Origin: JAUWCL01 sp964599375
GTDB lineage: Bacteria; Krumholzibacteriota; Krumholzibacteriia; Krumholzibacteriales; Krumholzibacteriaceae
Reading direction: 5' to 3'
DNA: 64,000 nt
NCBI GenBank assembly: GCA_964599375.1
Contig: CAZREW010000008.1
Location: 62,001 to 126,000 of the forward strand
Part shown: piece by piece, positions 17,167-24,945 of the stretch
How positions within the stretch are numbered: the first letter of the stretch is position 1
How the letters are laid out: every line of letters begins with the position of its first letter
Notes under the pieces: generated by a model
What the model saw: the letters and a program-made list of their open reading frames with translations, nothing else
Databases searched by the model: none
Told to the model about the DNA's origin: nothing
Program-made: the position numbers and the translations under genes

Positions 17167-17195
17167 AAGCTAAGGTCTTTCCGCGGCCCTGTCAA
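17167..17195 (-). promoter_or_regulatory. Probable sigma70-type promoter of the Gld-type exporter operon
   Basis: On the minus strand: TTGACA (17195-17190), a 17-base spacer, then TAGCTT (17172-17167). The -35 box is perfect and the -10 box matches three of six consensus positions. Predicted transcription starts near 17160, giving a leader of about 45 nt before the TTG start of the ATPase gene. Confidence 0.5.
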
Positions 17196-17311
17196 TCGGC
17201 TATTGCTACAGACCTGAAGAGGTTATAGTATGGCGATGTAACAATTCGGACAGGGATCCGTAAAGACTCTATGAGAGCAGTGATCGATATCACATGGAGA
17301 AAGGACGCAGG

Positions 17312-17791
17312 ATGAGAAAGACCCTGGTGACAGCGCTGGCCGCGCTGCTCCTTTTATCTTCCGCCGCCTCGGCCGCCGAAAGGACCGAGGAAATCGTCAA
17401 GGGGTGCGTCTTCCCCGGATGGGGGCAGTTTTCCACGGGGCGTTACACGAGGGGCGCTGTGATGATGGGCACCGCCCTGGTCTCGCTCGGCGTGATCGGC
17501 GGGCTCACCCTGCAGTACAACAGGCACGTCGATTCTTACGAAGCGGCGAAGAGAGGGTACTCGCAGGCCACATATATCGGGGACGCGGAGGAGTACTACT
17601 CGCAGATGACGAAGAGCTGGGACGACGCCGACAACGCTTATAACTACAGGAACATCGCTCTCGGCGTCCTGGCCGGCATGTATATCTGGAGCATACTCGA
17701 CATAACGCTCGGCCCTGAAGCAGGCACGCCGCCGGTCGCCATGGAGCTGAGGCCGGACGGATTCATGGTCGTCAGGACATTTTCGTTCTAG
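17312..17791 (+). CDS. Small predicted envelope protein, DUF5683-like
   Basis: A 159-residue protein with a signal peptide (MRKTLVTALAALLLLSSAASA). The mature part carries GCVFPGWGQFSTGRYTRGA, a pattern seen in DUF5683-type proteins, then two hydrophobic segments (VMMGTALVSLGVIGGL and IALGVLAGMYIWSILDI) around a Tyr/Glu-rich helical part. Start at 17312 is preferred because GGAGAAAGGA ends 6 bases upstream; the in-frame ATG at 17294 lacks an SD. It is followed 12 bases later by a lipoprotein gene in the same direction. Function unknown. Confidence 0.7.
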   Translation: MRKTLVTALAALLLLSSAASAAERTEEIVKGCVFPGWGQFSTGRYTRGAVMMGTALVSLGVIGGLTLQYNRHVDSYEAAKRGYSQATYIGDAEEYYSQMTKSWDDADNAYNYRNIALGVLAGMYIWSILDITLGPEAGTPPVAMELRPDGFMVVRTFSF

Positions 17792-17803
17792 GAGGCGAAG
17801 ACG

Positions 17804-18193
17804 ATGCTTAAGAATATCGCCATGGCTCTGATGGCAGTAGCGGCCGCCGCTCTCGTCTCCTGCTCGAATGACCACGGGACGGAGCCGGCGCCTTTCGATG
17901 TGACCGCTCCAGCCGCGCCGACAGACCTGTCGGTGACCCCAGGGCAGGAATCGGCTGTCATCGCCTGGGAGTACCCGCCGCAGAGCATGGGATCGATCGA
18001 GGAATTCAGGGTCTATTACTACTTCCCTGCCTACGGCGCTCTTGAACTGGCAGGAACGACGACGAGCCTGACCTACACCGATACGAAGCTGGTCGGAAAC
18101 GTGGAGTACTGCTACAAGGTATCCGCGGTAGACACGTTCGGGTGGGAAGGGTGGAGGACAGAGGAGGAATGCGCCGTTATAGACACAAGATGA
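17804..18193 (+). CDS. Lipoprotein with one fibronectin type III domain
   Basis: A 129-residue lipoprotein. A hydrophobic signal ends in the lipobox ALVSC with the lipidated Cys at about residue 20. The mature part is a single FnIII-like domain: PAAPTDLSVTPGQESAVIAW, followed by the central FRVYYY strand and EYCYKVSAVDTFGWEGW near the end. Probably a small outer-membrane or periplasmic binding module. It is the second gene of a two-gene unit ended by a clear intrinsic terminator. Confidence 0.75.
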   Translation: MLKNIAMALMAVAAAALVSCSNDHGTEPAPFDVTAPAAPTDLSVTPGQESAVIAWEYPPQSMGSIEEFRVYYYFPAYGALELAGTTTSLTYTDTKLVGNVEYCYKVSAVDTFGWEGWRTEEECAVIDTR

Positions 18194-18217
18194 CAGCGGC
18201 ACTGACTTTCCCGGACG

Positions 18218-18246
18218 GGGCCGGAACTGTTTCCGGCCCTTTTTTT
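18218..18246 (+). terminator. Intrinsic (Rho-independent) terminator
   Basis: A 9-base-pair GC-rich stem, GGGCCGGAA with TTCCGGCCC, a 4-base loop CTGT, and a run of seven T directly after the stem. It begins 24 bases after the stop of the FnIII lipoprotein gene. Confidence 0.93.
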
Positions 18247-18317
18247 ATCCCTTCCATCAATGGTTCAGGCTTTCTATGGCACGGATGATGCTTTATGCCG
18301 ACGCTGGAGGGAAAATG

Positions 18318-18890
18318 ATGTCCATGCGGGATTCCATATACAGATCCGCCATACCTGAAGATGGTGAGAATATGGCTGATGGCAGATCGAAGGATATCCT
18401 CTACAGGGTCGTCCTCGAAGGTATAAAGAGCGATATAGAGACGCCGGACTCATTCTCCATAAAGTACGGTATCCTGACGAGCACGCCGGTCACCAGGATA
18501 AAGTTCATGATGCGCAACCTGCCGAAGACGATCCTCGAGACAAGATCTGCGCCCAGAGCCCACGGAGCTCTCGAGCTCATAGAGGAAGCGGGCGGCATCG
18601 GCATGCTGGAAGAATATGACCCCGTAGAGAAGCCCAAGGTGGAGATAACGGAGGAAGAGCCGACGATAGCTACAGTAGAGGGATCGAACTGCCTCAAATG
18701 CGGGTTCCCTCTGAAAAAGGATGACGAGTACTGCCAGTTCTGTCACACGCCGCTTGTAGAGTCGAAGATGCGTGAGATCAAAACGGTACTGAAGGCCGGA
18801 GGAGGCAATTATCTCGTACACCCGAAACGGATGCTCTTCTACCTCGGGCTGGTACTGGCGATCCTGATCTTCGGGATGCTGACTCGATAG
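18318..18890 (+). CDS. Zinc-ribbon protein with C-terminal membrane anchor
   Basis: A protein of about 190 residues. A helical N-terminal region is followed by an acidic linker (EITEEEPTIATVE) and a zinc ribbon CLKCGFPLKKDDEYCQFC, whose two CxxC pairs should bind one zinc. A C-terminal hydrophobic helix (MLFYLGLVLAILIFGML) leaves almost no residues after it, as in a tail-anchored protein. ATG 18318 lies 6 bases after GGAGGG; 18276 and 18315 are alternatives. The family was not recognised. Its stop is 5 bases from the end of the convergent DUF72 gene. Confidence 0.7.
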   Translation: MSMRDSIYRSAIPEDGENMADGRSKDILYRVVLEGIKSDIETPDSFSIKYGILTSTPVTRIKFMMRNLPKTILETRSAPRAHGALELIEEAGGIGMLEEYDPVEKPKVEITEEEPTIATVEGSNCLKCGFPLKKDDEYCQFCHTPLVESKMREIKTVLKAGGGNYLVHPKRMLFYLGLVLAILIFGMLTR

Positions 18891-18895
18891 AGCGC

Positions 18896-19795
18896 TCACA
18901 GGTCCAGTTCCTCCCCGCCCGGGGGAGGAGAAGCTATATCCCTCAGAAACCTGAATGACCTTATCAGAGACGCGGGGGCCCTTATCACGCCGCCTTCGAG
19001 GATCGACCTCAGTTCGACGGCGTTTGCCAGGGCCTGTCCCCTGAAATGATTGTTTGCGATTATGAAGAGAGCCCCGACCTTCCCGATCATCTCACGGGCC
19101 CGCCTGGCCCATTCCTCGATCTCATCCGGCCTGTAAAGATAATCATATCGCGCGTCACGTCCCGCACCCTGCCTGAACCAGTCCTTTTCATTCCGGCCAT
19201 GGAGGCGGATGTATCCGGTCTTCGCGTCGGTAATGCGTGACGACGGGGGCATCGAATCCCCAATGACGGGCTGGTCGATATTACAGAAGGCAAAGCCGCA
19301 TCTCGATAGTAGATCAAAGGTGCCGGGCCCGTTCCACGAACCATGCCTGAGCTCGACGGCGGCCGGAAGGCCCATGAAGAAGGGAGCCAGTCTCTCGATA
19401 TATGCTCTCGAATCAGGAGTATTCCTGAACGACCATGGAAACTGCAGGAGGAAAGGGCCGGATATGCCCGCCTCACGCAGGGGCGAGAACCGGTCGATGA
19501 ATTCCGCAAGCTCCGCGGCTGGGTGATCTCTCTCGTGAGTGAATCTCCCGTTGACCTTGATGTTGAGCTTGAAGCCAGGGACTGTCGACAGCCGTTCGAG
19601 CCAGCTGGAGACCATCTTCGCCGGAGGAATGCGGTAGAATGAACTGTTGAGCTCGATCACCCTGAAGAACCGCGCGATCTCGAGGAGCCTGTCGTGCCCC
19701 GTGCCCGGAGGGTAGGCAATACCTTCCCAGTCGGCGTATGACCAGCCCGCCGGACCGATATAGATCTCCGTCTTTCTTTCAGGTCCCGGCCCCAT
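18896..19795 (-). CDS. DUF72 domain protein (YecE-like)
   Basis: A 299-residue protein of the DUF72/YecE family, which has a TIM-barrel fold and an unproven function. Family motifs are GPAGWSYADWEG near the start, ELNSSFYRIP, LLQFPWSF, AVELRHGSW and YIRLHGRNEKDWF. The length is slightly above the usual 240-280. No SD is visible before the ATG at 19795. It stands alone between a convergent zinc-ribbon gene and a divergent GT39 gene. Confidence 0.85.
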   Translation of the reverse strand: MGPGPERKTEIYIGPAGWSYADWEGIAYPPGTGHDRLLEIARFFRVIELNSSFYRIPPAKMVSSWLERLSTVPGFKLNIKVNGRFTHERDHPAAELAEFIDRFSPLREAGISGPFLLQFPWSFRNTPDSRAYIERLAPFFMGLPAAVELRHGSWNGPGTFDLLSRCGFAFCNIDQPVIGDSMPPSSRITDAKTGYIRLHGRNEKDWFRQGAGRDARYDYLYRPDEIEEWARRAREMIGKVGALFIIANNHFRGQALANAVELRSILEGGVIRAPASLIRSFRFLRDIASPPPGGEELDL

Positions 19796-19865
19796 CGTCC
19801 GAGTATCGGCCCGCCTGATCTCGTTTTCAACTGGAAAAACAATCGCTTTCTGGGGTATAAGGACG

Positions 19866-21395
19866 ATGATGACTTATCCAGGGACAGAAAGAAGGAGGAT
19901 CGCTGCGGTCGCGGCGATCGCTGCGCTGGCCGCGGCGCTCAGGTTCTTCCGGCTCGGCCACCAGTCGTTCTGGCTCGACGAGATCCTCACGATCGGGTCG
20001 TATTCATCCCCAGAGGGGGGGGTCTCCTACGGGGTCAAGCTGATGTGGGACGTGCACGGCCCACTCTATTCCCTCGTCATGCATTTCTGGTCGGCAGTCT
20101 CGTCCTCGGAGGCATGGCTTCGCTCTCCCGGGGCAGCGGCCGGCGTAGTCACGGTATTGCTGATGTACTTCTGGCTCAGGCGTGAATCCGGCGAAAGCGC
20201 CGCGCTCACCGGCGCGCTGCTGATGGCCGTGAGCCCCTTCAACGTCTATTATTCACAGGAACTGCGTTTTTATTCTTTTCTGACGATGTTCATCGTGCTC
20301 TCGCTTCTCGCGTTCAGCCGTTTCAACGAAAAACCTTCCTTTCGAAGCGGGCTGCTGCTGGGGATCGCCCTCGGGCTGGCTTGCATGTCGCACTTCATGG
20401 CGGTCTTCCTCTGCGCGGGTCTCGCCCTGTACATGGCAGTGACCGGCAGGCTTAAGGGAGACCATCTAAGGTACGGGGCGCTCGCTGCCGCCGTGGCGCT
20501 GGTGATCGTCTCGCCGTGGATATACAGGGAGTTCTTCTTCCTCAGGAGGATACACGCGGTGGAGGCCGCCAGGAGACCCGTCGTCTACAGGATGGAAGGC
20601 GCCGGCCCACCGGTGATCATGTCGTATCCGTACGCCCTGTTCGCGTTCGCGATGGGATTCTCATACGGTCCCGACCTCAGGGAGCTGCATGAGACGGCAT
20701 CGGTCTCCCATCTGCTGGGCAGGTACGGCCCCCAGATCACGGTCGCGGCGCTTATTTTCGGATCGGTAGCAGTGGCAGGTATCTTCAGGCTGCTCAGGGA
20801 GCGCAGGGCGGCCCTATATATATGCGTGCTGGCGGCGACGATAGGCCTTGTCACAGCCGCGGCGATTCTCAAGATAAAGGTGATCAATGCAAGGTATCTC
20901 ATGTGCGCGTTCCCCCTGTTCATAGCGATACTGTCGAACGGGATCCCCCGTGCCAGGGCAGCCGGTATCGCTTCGATCGCCGCTCTCTGCACCTTGATGC
21001 TGATCTCCGTGTGGAGCTATCACTTCGAACCGAAATATGCGAGGGATGACATCAGGGGCGCAGTGGCGATCATCGCTGCGGCAGGCATGCCTGGAGATCT
21101 GATCCTCGCCCCCGGGATGGACCCGGTGGTCCGGTATTACTACAGGGGAGACCGTCCGGTCGAGTCGATCTACGCGGCTCATCTCGACCGGGAAGGCATA
21201 GAAAGAAAACTCCTCAGGATGACCGAGGGACGCACGAGGGTCTGGCTCCTCAGGTGCAGGCCATGGGATACTGACGCCGAGGGGCATATCGCGGCATTCT
21301 TCGATGACGGCATGATCCTCGACGGAGAGTCAGAGCTTCCCGGTGTCTCGCTCCGCCTATATGAAGCTCGTCCGCCAGCCGTTGACACGCCCTGA
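19866..21395 (+). CDS. GT39-family (PMT/ArnT-like) membrane glycosyltransferase
   Basis: A 509-residue GT-C fold protein. The GT39 signature appears at the N-terminus: RFFRLGHQSFWLDEILTI, with the acidic pair of the first periplasmic loop, then VHGPLYSLVMHFW. About ten hydrophobic helices follow, and a short periplasmic C-terminal part (from about residue 400). Such enzymes move sugars from polyprenyl-phosphate donors to lipid or protein on the periplasmic side. The acceptor is not known. The ATG at 19866 follows AAGGA closely; ATG 19869 is an alternative. Confidence 0.85.
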   Translation: MMTYPGTERRRIAAVAAIAALAAALRFFRLGHQSFWLDEILTIGSYSSPEGGVSYGVKLMWDVHGPLYSLVMHFWSAVSSSEAWLRSPGAAAGVVTVLLMYFWLRRESGESAALTGALLMAVSPFNVYYSQELRFYSFLTMFIVLSLLAFSRFNEKPSFRSGLLLGIALGLACMSHFMAVFLCAGLALYMAVTGRLKGDHLRYGALAAAVALVIVSPWIYREFFFLRRIHAVEAARRPVVYRMEGAGPPVIMSYPYALFAFAMGFSYGPDLRELHETASVSHLLGRYGPQITVAALIFGSVAVAGIFRLLRERRAALYICVLAATIGLVTAAAILKIKVINARYLMCAFPLFIAILSNGIPRARAAGIASIAALCTLMLISVWSYHFEPKYARDDIRGAVAIIAAAGMPGDLILAPGMDPVVRYYYRGDRPVESIYAAHLDREGIERKLLRMTEGRTRVWLLRCRPWDTDAEGHIAAFFDDGMILDGESELPGVSLRLYEARPPAVDTP

Positions 21396-21409
21396 AATCG
21401 AAATATAAT
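21382..21409 (+). promoter_or_regulatory. Consensus sigma70-type promoter
   Basis: A perfect TTGACA (21382-21387) and a perfect TATAAT (21404-21409) with a 16-base spacer. The -35 box lies inside the last codons of the GT39 gene. Transcription should start near 21416, giving a leader of about 95 nt for the BamE-like lipoprotein gene. Confidence 0.85.
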
Positions 21410-21457
21410 TGTTACAGAAGGGTTTTTTCAGGGGGCGATCCTCGTCCTTTCAGGCCC

Positions 21458-21478
21458 CACCCCGGGATCGCACCCCGG
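21458..21478 (+). repeat. Short direct repeat CACCCCGG in the leader
   Basis: Two exact 8-base copies of CACCCCGG start at 21458 and 21471, a 13-base period, in the untranslated leader of the lipoprotein gene. They lie about 35-50 bases before its ATG. They could be protein-binding half sites, or chance in GC-rich DNA. Confidence 0.3.
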
Positions 21479-21510
21479 TGTGAGTCTCCCAACCTGGAGG
21501 AGGGAGCCTT

Positions 21511-21957
21511 ATGAGGTCAATGCCGCTTCTGTTCGCGATACCGGCCCTTTTCCTTCTCTCAGGATGCTCCTGTACCTCCCAGATAGAAAGAGAGGATTTT
21601 ACATCAAGCGATTCCAGGGAGATATATATCGACGGGCATCCCGAGAGCGTTTTCCAGGAGAACATCCGTAACGGAGAGATAGTCAGAGGTATGAACGCCG
21701 AAGAGGTGATCGCCTCTTGGGGGATGCCGAACGTCTATCTGACATCCAGTGCGAGGGACGAGGAGCGCTTCATCTACTATATCCAGGACGCTGAAGCGAA
21801 ATCCGTGCTCGTCTATATGCTCGATTTCGACGCGGACAATATCCTGTTCGGCTGGGATATCGACGAGAAGAGGCTCTCGAGCTACAGCCTTGTCGATTAC
21901 ACCCAGCCTCCGGTCTACACCGGCCACATTCCTGTGATGGGGAAGGACAAGAAATAG
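21511..21957 (+). CDS. Small lipoprotein with BamE/SmpA-like motif
   Basis: A 148-residue lipoprotein. The signal MRSMPLLFAIPALFLLSGC ends in lipobox LLSGC. The mature part contains EIVRGMNAEEVIASWGMPN, which resembles the pattern of BamE/SmpA/OmlA-fold proteins (small two-layer lipoproteins of the outer membrane), then alternating strands with FIYYIQD. GGAGGAGGGAG lies 5 bases before the ATG. It has its own consensus promoter. Assignment to BamE itself is not supported; only the fold is suggested. Confidence 0.65.
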   Translation: MRSMPLLFAIPALFLLSGCSCTSQIEREDFTSSDSREIYIDGHPESVFQENIRNGEIVRGMNAEEVIASWGMPNVYLTSSARDEERFIYYIQDAEAKSVLVYMLDFDADNILFGWDIDEKRLSSYSLVDYTQPPVYTGHIPVMGKDKK

Positions 21958-21969
21958 CATCCTGCTGAC

Positions 21970-22029
21970 GGGGTGCCCGCTGATCCGTGCCTGTGGCACA
22001 GGAATGGGACAGGGGTAAGAGGGCATCCC
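21970..22029 (+). other. Nested inverted repeats after lipoprotein gene, possible weak terminator
   Basis: An outer 9-base stem (GGGGTGCCC at 21970-21978 with GGGCATCCC at 22021-22029, one G-U pair) encloses a small hairpin GTGCC-TGT-GGCAC (21987-21999). The following bases GTCTTTCTG are only moderately T-rich. It begins 12 bases after the lipoprotein stop, so it may end that transcript or protect its 3' end. Confidence 0.4.
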
Positions 22030-22054
22030 GTCTTTCTGCATCCAGCCTTTTGAA

Positions 22055-22083
22055 TTGACTTTGAATGCCACCTTTTCTATCCT
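22055..22083 (+). promoter_or_regulatory. Probable promoter of hsp20-lon
   Basis: TTGACT (22055-22060, five of six consensus bases), a 17-base spacer and TATCCT (22078-22083, four of six). Predicted start near 22090, about 45 nt before the Hsp20 ATG. No CIRCE element (the inverted repeat bound by HrcA) and no clear sigma32-type pair was seen. Confidence 0.5.
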
Positions 22084-22134
22084 CGACAACATACTGAACG
22101 CATACGCCCGGTAAACGAAAGGTGTTGCCCTTCA

Positions 22135-22557
22135 ATGAGAAACGATCGTGGAAACAGGAGCGGAAGGAAGACCCGCATATTCTTCTCCGATAGAGATGAA
22201 GGGGCCGGGATGAGATTCCCCGCCGATCTCTCATGGGAACCGCCTGCCGACGTGATCGTCACCGCCAGGGAAGTGATAGTGATAGTCGATATCGCAGGCA
22301 TGGACAGCGATTCGATCAACATCATGACCGACGGAAGCCGGCTCAAGGTAGGAGGAGTAAGGGGGAGCCCCTGCTGCGAGGGAAGGAAGCAGTATCACCA
22401 GATAGAGATCCGTATCGGAAGGTTTTACAGGGAGATCGAGCTTCCGGTCCCGGTAGACCACGGGAACACCACGGCTCGATATGAACGCGGCATGCTGGAG
22501 ATCAGGATCGCGAGGACTGATCCGTCGAGCCGAGTGCATAAGGTGGAGATAGAATAG
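22135..22557 (+). CDS. Small heat shock protein, Hsp20/alpha-crystallin family
   Basis: A 140-residue small heat shock protein, an ATP-independent chaperone that holds unfolding proteins. The alpha-crystallin domain runs from about residue 35 to 135: PADVIVTAREVIVIVDIAGM, the strand ending in RFYREIELPVPVD, and the closing RGMLEIRI. A short C-terminal tail follows. Its neighbour downstream is lon, so a chaperone and a protease for damaged proteins are placed together. Confidence 0.9.
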   Translation: MRNDRGNRSGRKTRIFFSDRDEGAGMRFPADLSWEPPADVIVTAREVIVIVDIAGMDSDSINIMTDGSRLKVGGVRGSPCCEGRKQYHQIEIRIGRFYREIELPVPVDHGNTTARYERGMLEIRIARTDPSSRVHKVEIE

Positions 22558-22563
22558 GGGGCT

Positions 22564-24945
22564 GTTACGGCTACAGAGACTGCAAGAGACCAGGAGCTGA
22601 TAAGGGAAATACCGGCGGAACTGGCCGTCATCCCGATCAATGACGGCGTAGTCTTTCCATATATGCTTGTGCCGCTGGTACTTACGGATGAGAGCCTTAT
22701 CAGCCTCATCGACGAGGCTCTCGGACAGGCAAAGATCGTCGGCGTATTCACCCAGAAAGACCCGTCGGAAGCGGTGCCGGGACCTGAGGGACTGTACCGT
22801 ACTGGGTGTGCGATGCTGATCCAGAAGATGGCAAGGTTCCCGGACGGTCATATCAGGATCATTGGCCAGGGCCTCGCGCGGATCGACGCCACCGAGTTCA
22901 TCGGAGACCCGCCGATGATGAGGGCGGCGGTCTCTCTTCTAGAGGAAAGGGAGGACGACAGGCGGAAGGCCCGCGCGATGATGATGAACGTCGTCAATGC
23001 CTTTTCGAAGCTCGTGGACGCTTCGGAGAGCTATCCGGACGAGCTCAAGGGTGTGATCACTAATGTCAGGGAGCCCGGCAGGCTGGCCGACCTCGTCGCT
23101 GCGAACATGAATACGGGTATCGAGGAAAAACAGGCGGCTCTGGAGATACTCGATCCATTCAAGCGACTCGATCACGTGTACGGTCTCCTGAACGGCGAGC
23201 TCGAGATAGCGCGTATGGGGGAAAAGATCAGGCAGGACGTCCGTCACGAGATGGACAGGGAACAGAGGGAGTACTATCTGCGGCAACAGATCCGGGCGAT
23301 ACAGAAGGAGCTGGGGGAGGAAGATACGTCTGTAGAGCTCGATGACCTCAAGTCGAAGATAGATTCAAAGGATCTGCCGGGGACAGCCCGCGAAGCGGTG
23401 GAAAGGGAATGGGGCCGGTTGTCGAGGATGTCTCCCGGTTCGGCGGAATATACCGTGGCAAGGACATACGTCGACTGGATACTCGAGCTCCCATGGATGG
23501 AGCGGACAGATGATTCACTTGATATGAGGAAGGCCCGGCGGATACTGGACAGGGACCATTACGATCTTGAACATGTAAAGGAACGGATCCTCGAGTACCT
23601 GTCGGTGAGAAAGCTCAAGAACGACTCAAAAGGGCCGATTCTATGCCTCTCAGGCCCTCCGGGCGTGGGAAAGACCTCGCTCGGTATGAGCATAGCAGCG
23701 GCGCTGGGAAGGAGATTCGTGAGGATCTCTCTCGGAGGCATCCGCGATGAAGCCGAGATCAGGGGCCACCGAAGGACATACATAGGCGCCCTGCCCGGAA
23801 GGATCATCCAGGGTATTAGGAACGCGGGAAGCAGCAATCCTGTCTTCATGCTCGACGAGATCGACAAGCTCGGAAAGGATTTCAGGGGCGATCCGTCAGC
23901 GGCTCTCCTGGAGGTCCTTGATCCACAGCAGAACGATTCGTTCGAGGACAATTACGTTAACCTGCCTTTCGATCTGTCGGCCGTCATGTTCATAACCACC
24001 GCGAATATCACGGATACGGTACCGACGGCGCTTCTCGACAGGATGGAAGTGATAGAGCTACCGGGATACATCACCGCCGAAAAGATAAAGATAGCAAGGA
24101 AATATCTTTATCCAAGGCAGCTAGAAGAGAACGGTGTTTCTCCGGCAAAGCTGACCGTGACCGATGACGCGCTCAGGACCGTGGTCGAGCGATACACGAG
24201 GGAAGCAGGCGTCCGTAATCTCGAGAGGAAGCTATCCGCGCTGGTCAGAAGAGCCGCGAGGAAGATGGCGGACGGAAGCCGGGGGCCATGGAAGATCACA
24301 CATAAAAACCTGGAAGGATGGCTCGGAGCCGCCGAATACCCGGAGCAGCAGATGCTTCCCGTTCCGGAGAGGGGAGTGGCCACGGGCATGGCGAAGACTG
24401 CCGCGGGCGGTGTCATCCTCTTCGTGGAGGCCCTCGGGATGAGGGGTGGAGGATCGGTGAAGCTGACCGGACAGCTCGGGGATGTGATGAAGGAATCCGC
24501 CCAGGCGGCGATGAGTTACATAAGGGCCAGCCTCGCGGACAAGATGGAGGACGAGAAATTCTTTGAAAACTCCGATTTTCACCTGCATATTCCGTCCGGG
24601 GCCGTTCCCAAGGACGGTCCGAGCGCCGGGATCGCAATAGCCGTATCCCTCGCATCTCTCGCTACAGGCCGGAAGATCAGGAACGACGTCGCGATGACCG
24701 GCGAGATCACGCTTACAGGCAAGGTGCTCCCCGTGGGAGCGATAAGGGACAAGGTGATCGCGGCTCACAGGGCGGGCATAAGGGAGGTGATCCTTCCATC
24801 TTCGAACAGGAAGGATCTCGACGAGATACCGGACGGCATAAGGAAGGAAATGAGATTCGACCTGATCGATACGGTCGACAAAGGGATTTCGATAGCGCTC
24901 GCCGAAGACGCACGAAAGGCCGGTAGGATCAATGCGAAGAGATAG
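22564..24945 (+). CDS. lon: ATP-dependent protease Lon (start codon unclear)
   Basis: ATP-dependent serine protease that degrades damaged and regulatory proteins. From the first ATG (22663) 760 residues are seen: N-terminal LON domain, coiled region, AAA+ module with Walker A GPPGVGKTS near 331 and MLDEIDKLGKDFRGDPS, and protease domain with catalytic Ser in KDGPSAG (near 654) and Lys after TGKVLPVG. The LON domain clearly begins upstream of that ATG, since in-frame codons give LAVIPINDGVVFPY, the normal family opening. No ATG, GTG or TTG exists in frame between the hsp20 stop (22555) and 22663. GTT 22564 followed by ACGGCTACAGAG looks like a start region with a changed codon; CTG 22597 is another candidate. 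Confidence 0.9.
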   Translation, partial: VTATETARDQELIREIPAELAVIPINDGVVFPYMLVPLVLTDESLISLIDEALGQAKIVGVFTQKDPSEAVPGPEGLYRTGCAMLIQKMARFPDGHIRIIGQGLARIDATEFIGDPPMMRAAVSLLEEREDDRRKARAMMMNVVNAFSKLVDASESYPDELKGVITNVREPGRLADLVAANMNTGIEEKQAALEILDPFKRLDHVYGLLNGELEIARMGEKIRQDVRHEMDREQREYYLRQQIRAIQKELGEEDTSVELDDLKSKIDSKDLPGTAREAVEREWGRLSRMSPGSAEYTVARTYVDWILELPWMERTDDSLDMRKARRILDRDHYDLEHVKERILEYLSVRKLKNDSKGPILCLSGPPGVGKTSLGMSIAAALGRRFVRISLGGIRDEAEIRGHRRTYIGALPGRIIQGIRNAGSSNPVFMLDEIDKLGKDFRGDPSAALLEVLDPQQNDSFEDNYVNLPFDLSAVMFITTANITDTVPTALLDRMEVIELPGYITAEKIKIARKYLYPRQLEENGVSPAKLTVTDDALRTVVERYTREAGVRNLERKLSALVRRAARKMADGSRGPWKITHKNLEGWLGAAEYPEQQMLPVPERGVATGMAKTAAGGVILFVEALGMRGGGSVKLTGQLGDVMKESAQAAMSYIRASLADKMEDEKFFENSDFHLHIPSGAVPKDGPSAGIAIAVSLASLATGRKIRNDVAMTGEITLTGKVLPVGAIRDKVIAAHRAGIREVILPSSNRKDLDEIPDGIRKEMRFDLIDTVDKGISIALAEDARKAGRINAKR

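Noticed and set aside
19802..19830. TTGAAA/GATACT pair upstream of the DUF72 gene on the minus strand
   Set aside because: The spacing is good (17 bases), but transcription would start at the ATG itself, implying a leaderless mRNA. Too weak to list as a feature without start-site data.
19832..19861. TGGAAA/TATAAG pair upstream of the GT39 gene
   Set aside because: The start would fall on the ATG and the TATAAGGA overlaps the ribosome binding site, so the match is probably coincidental.
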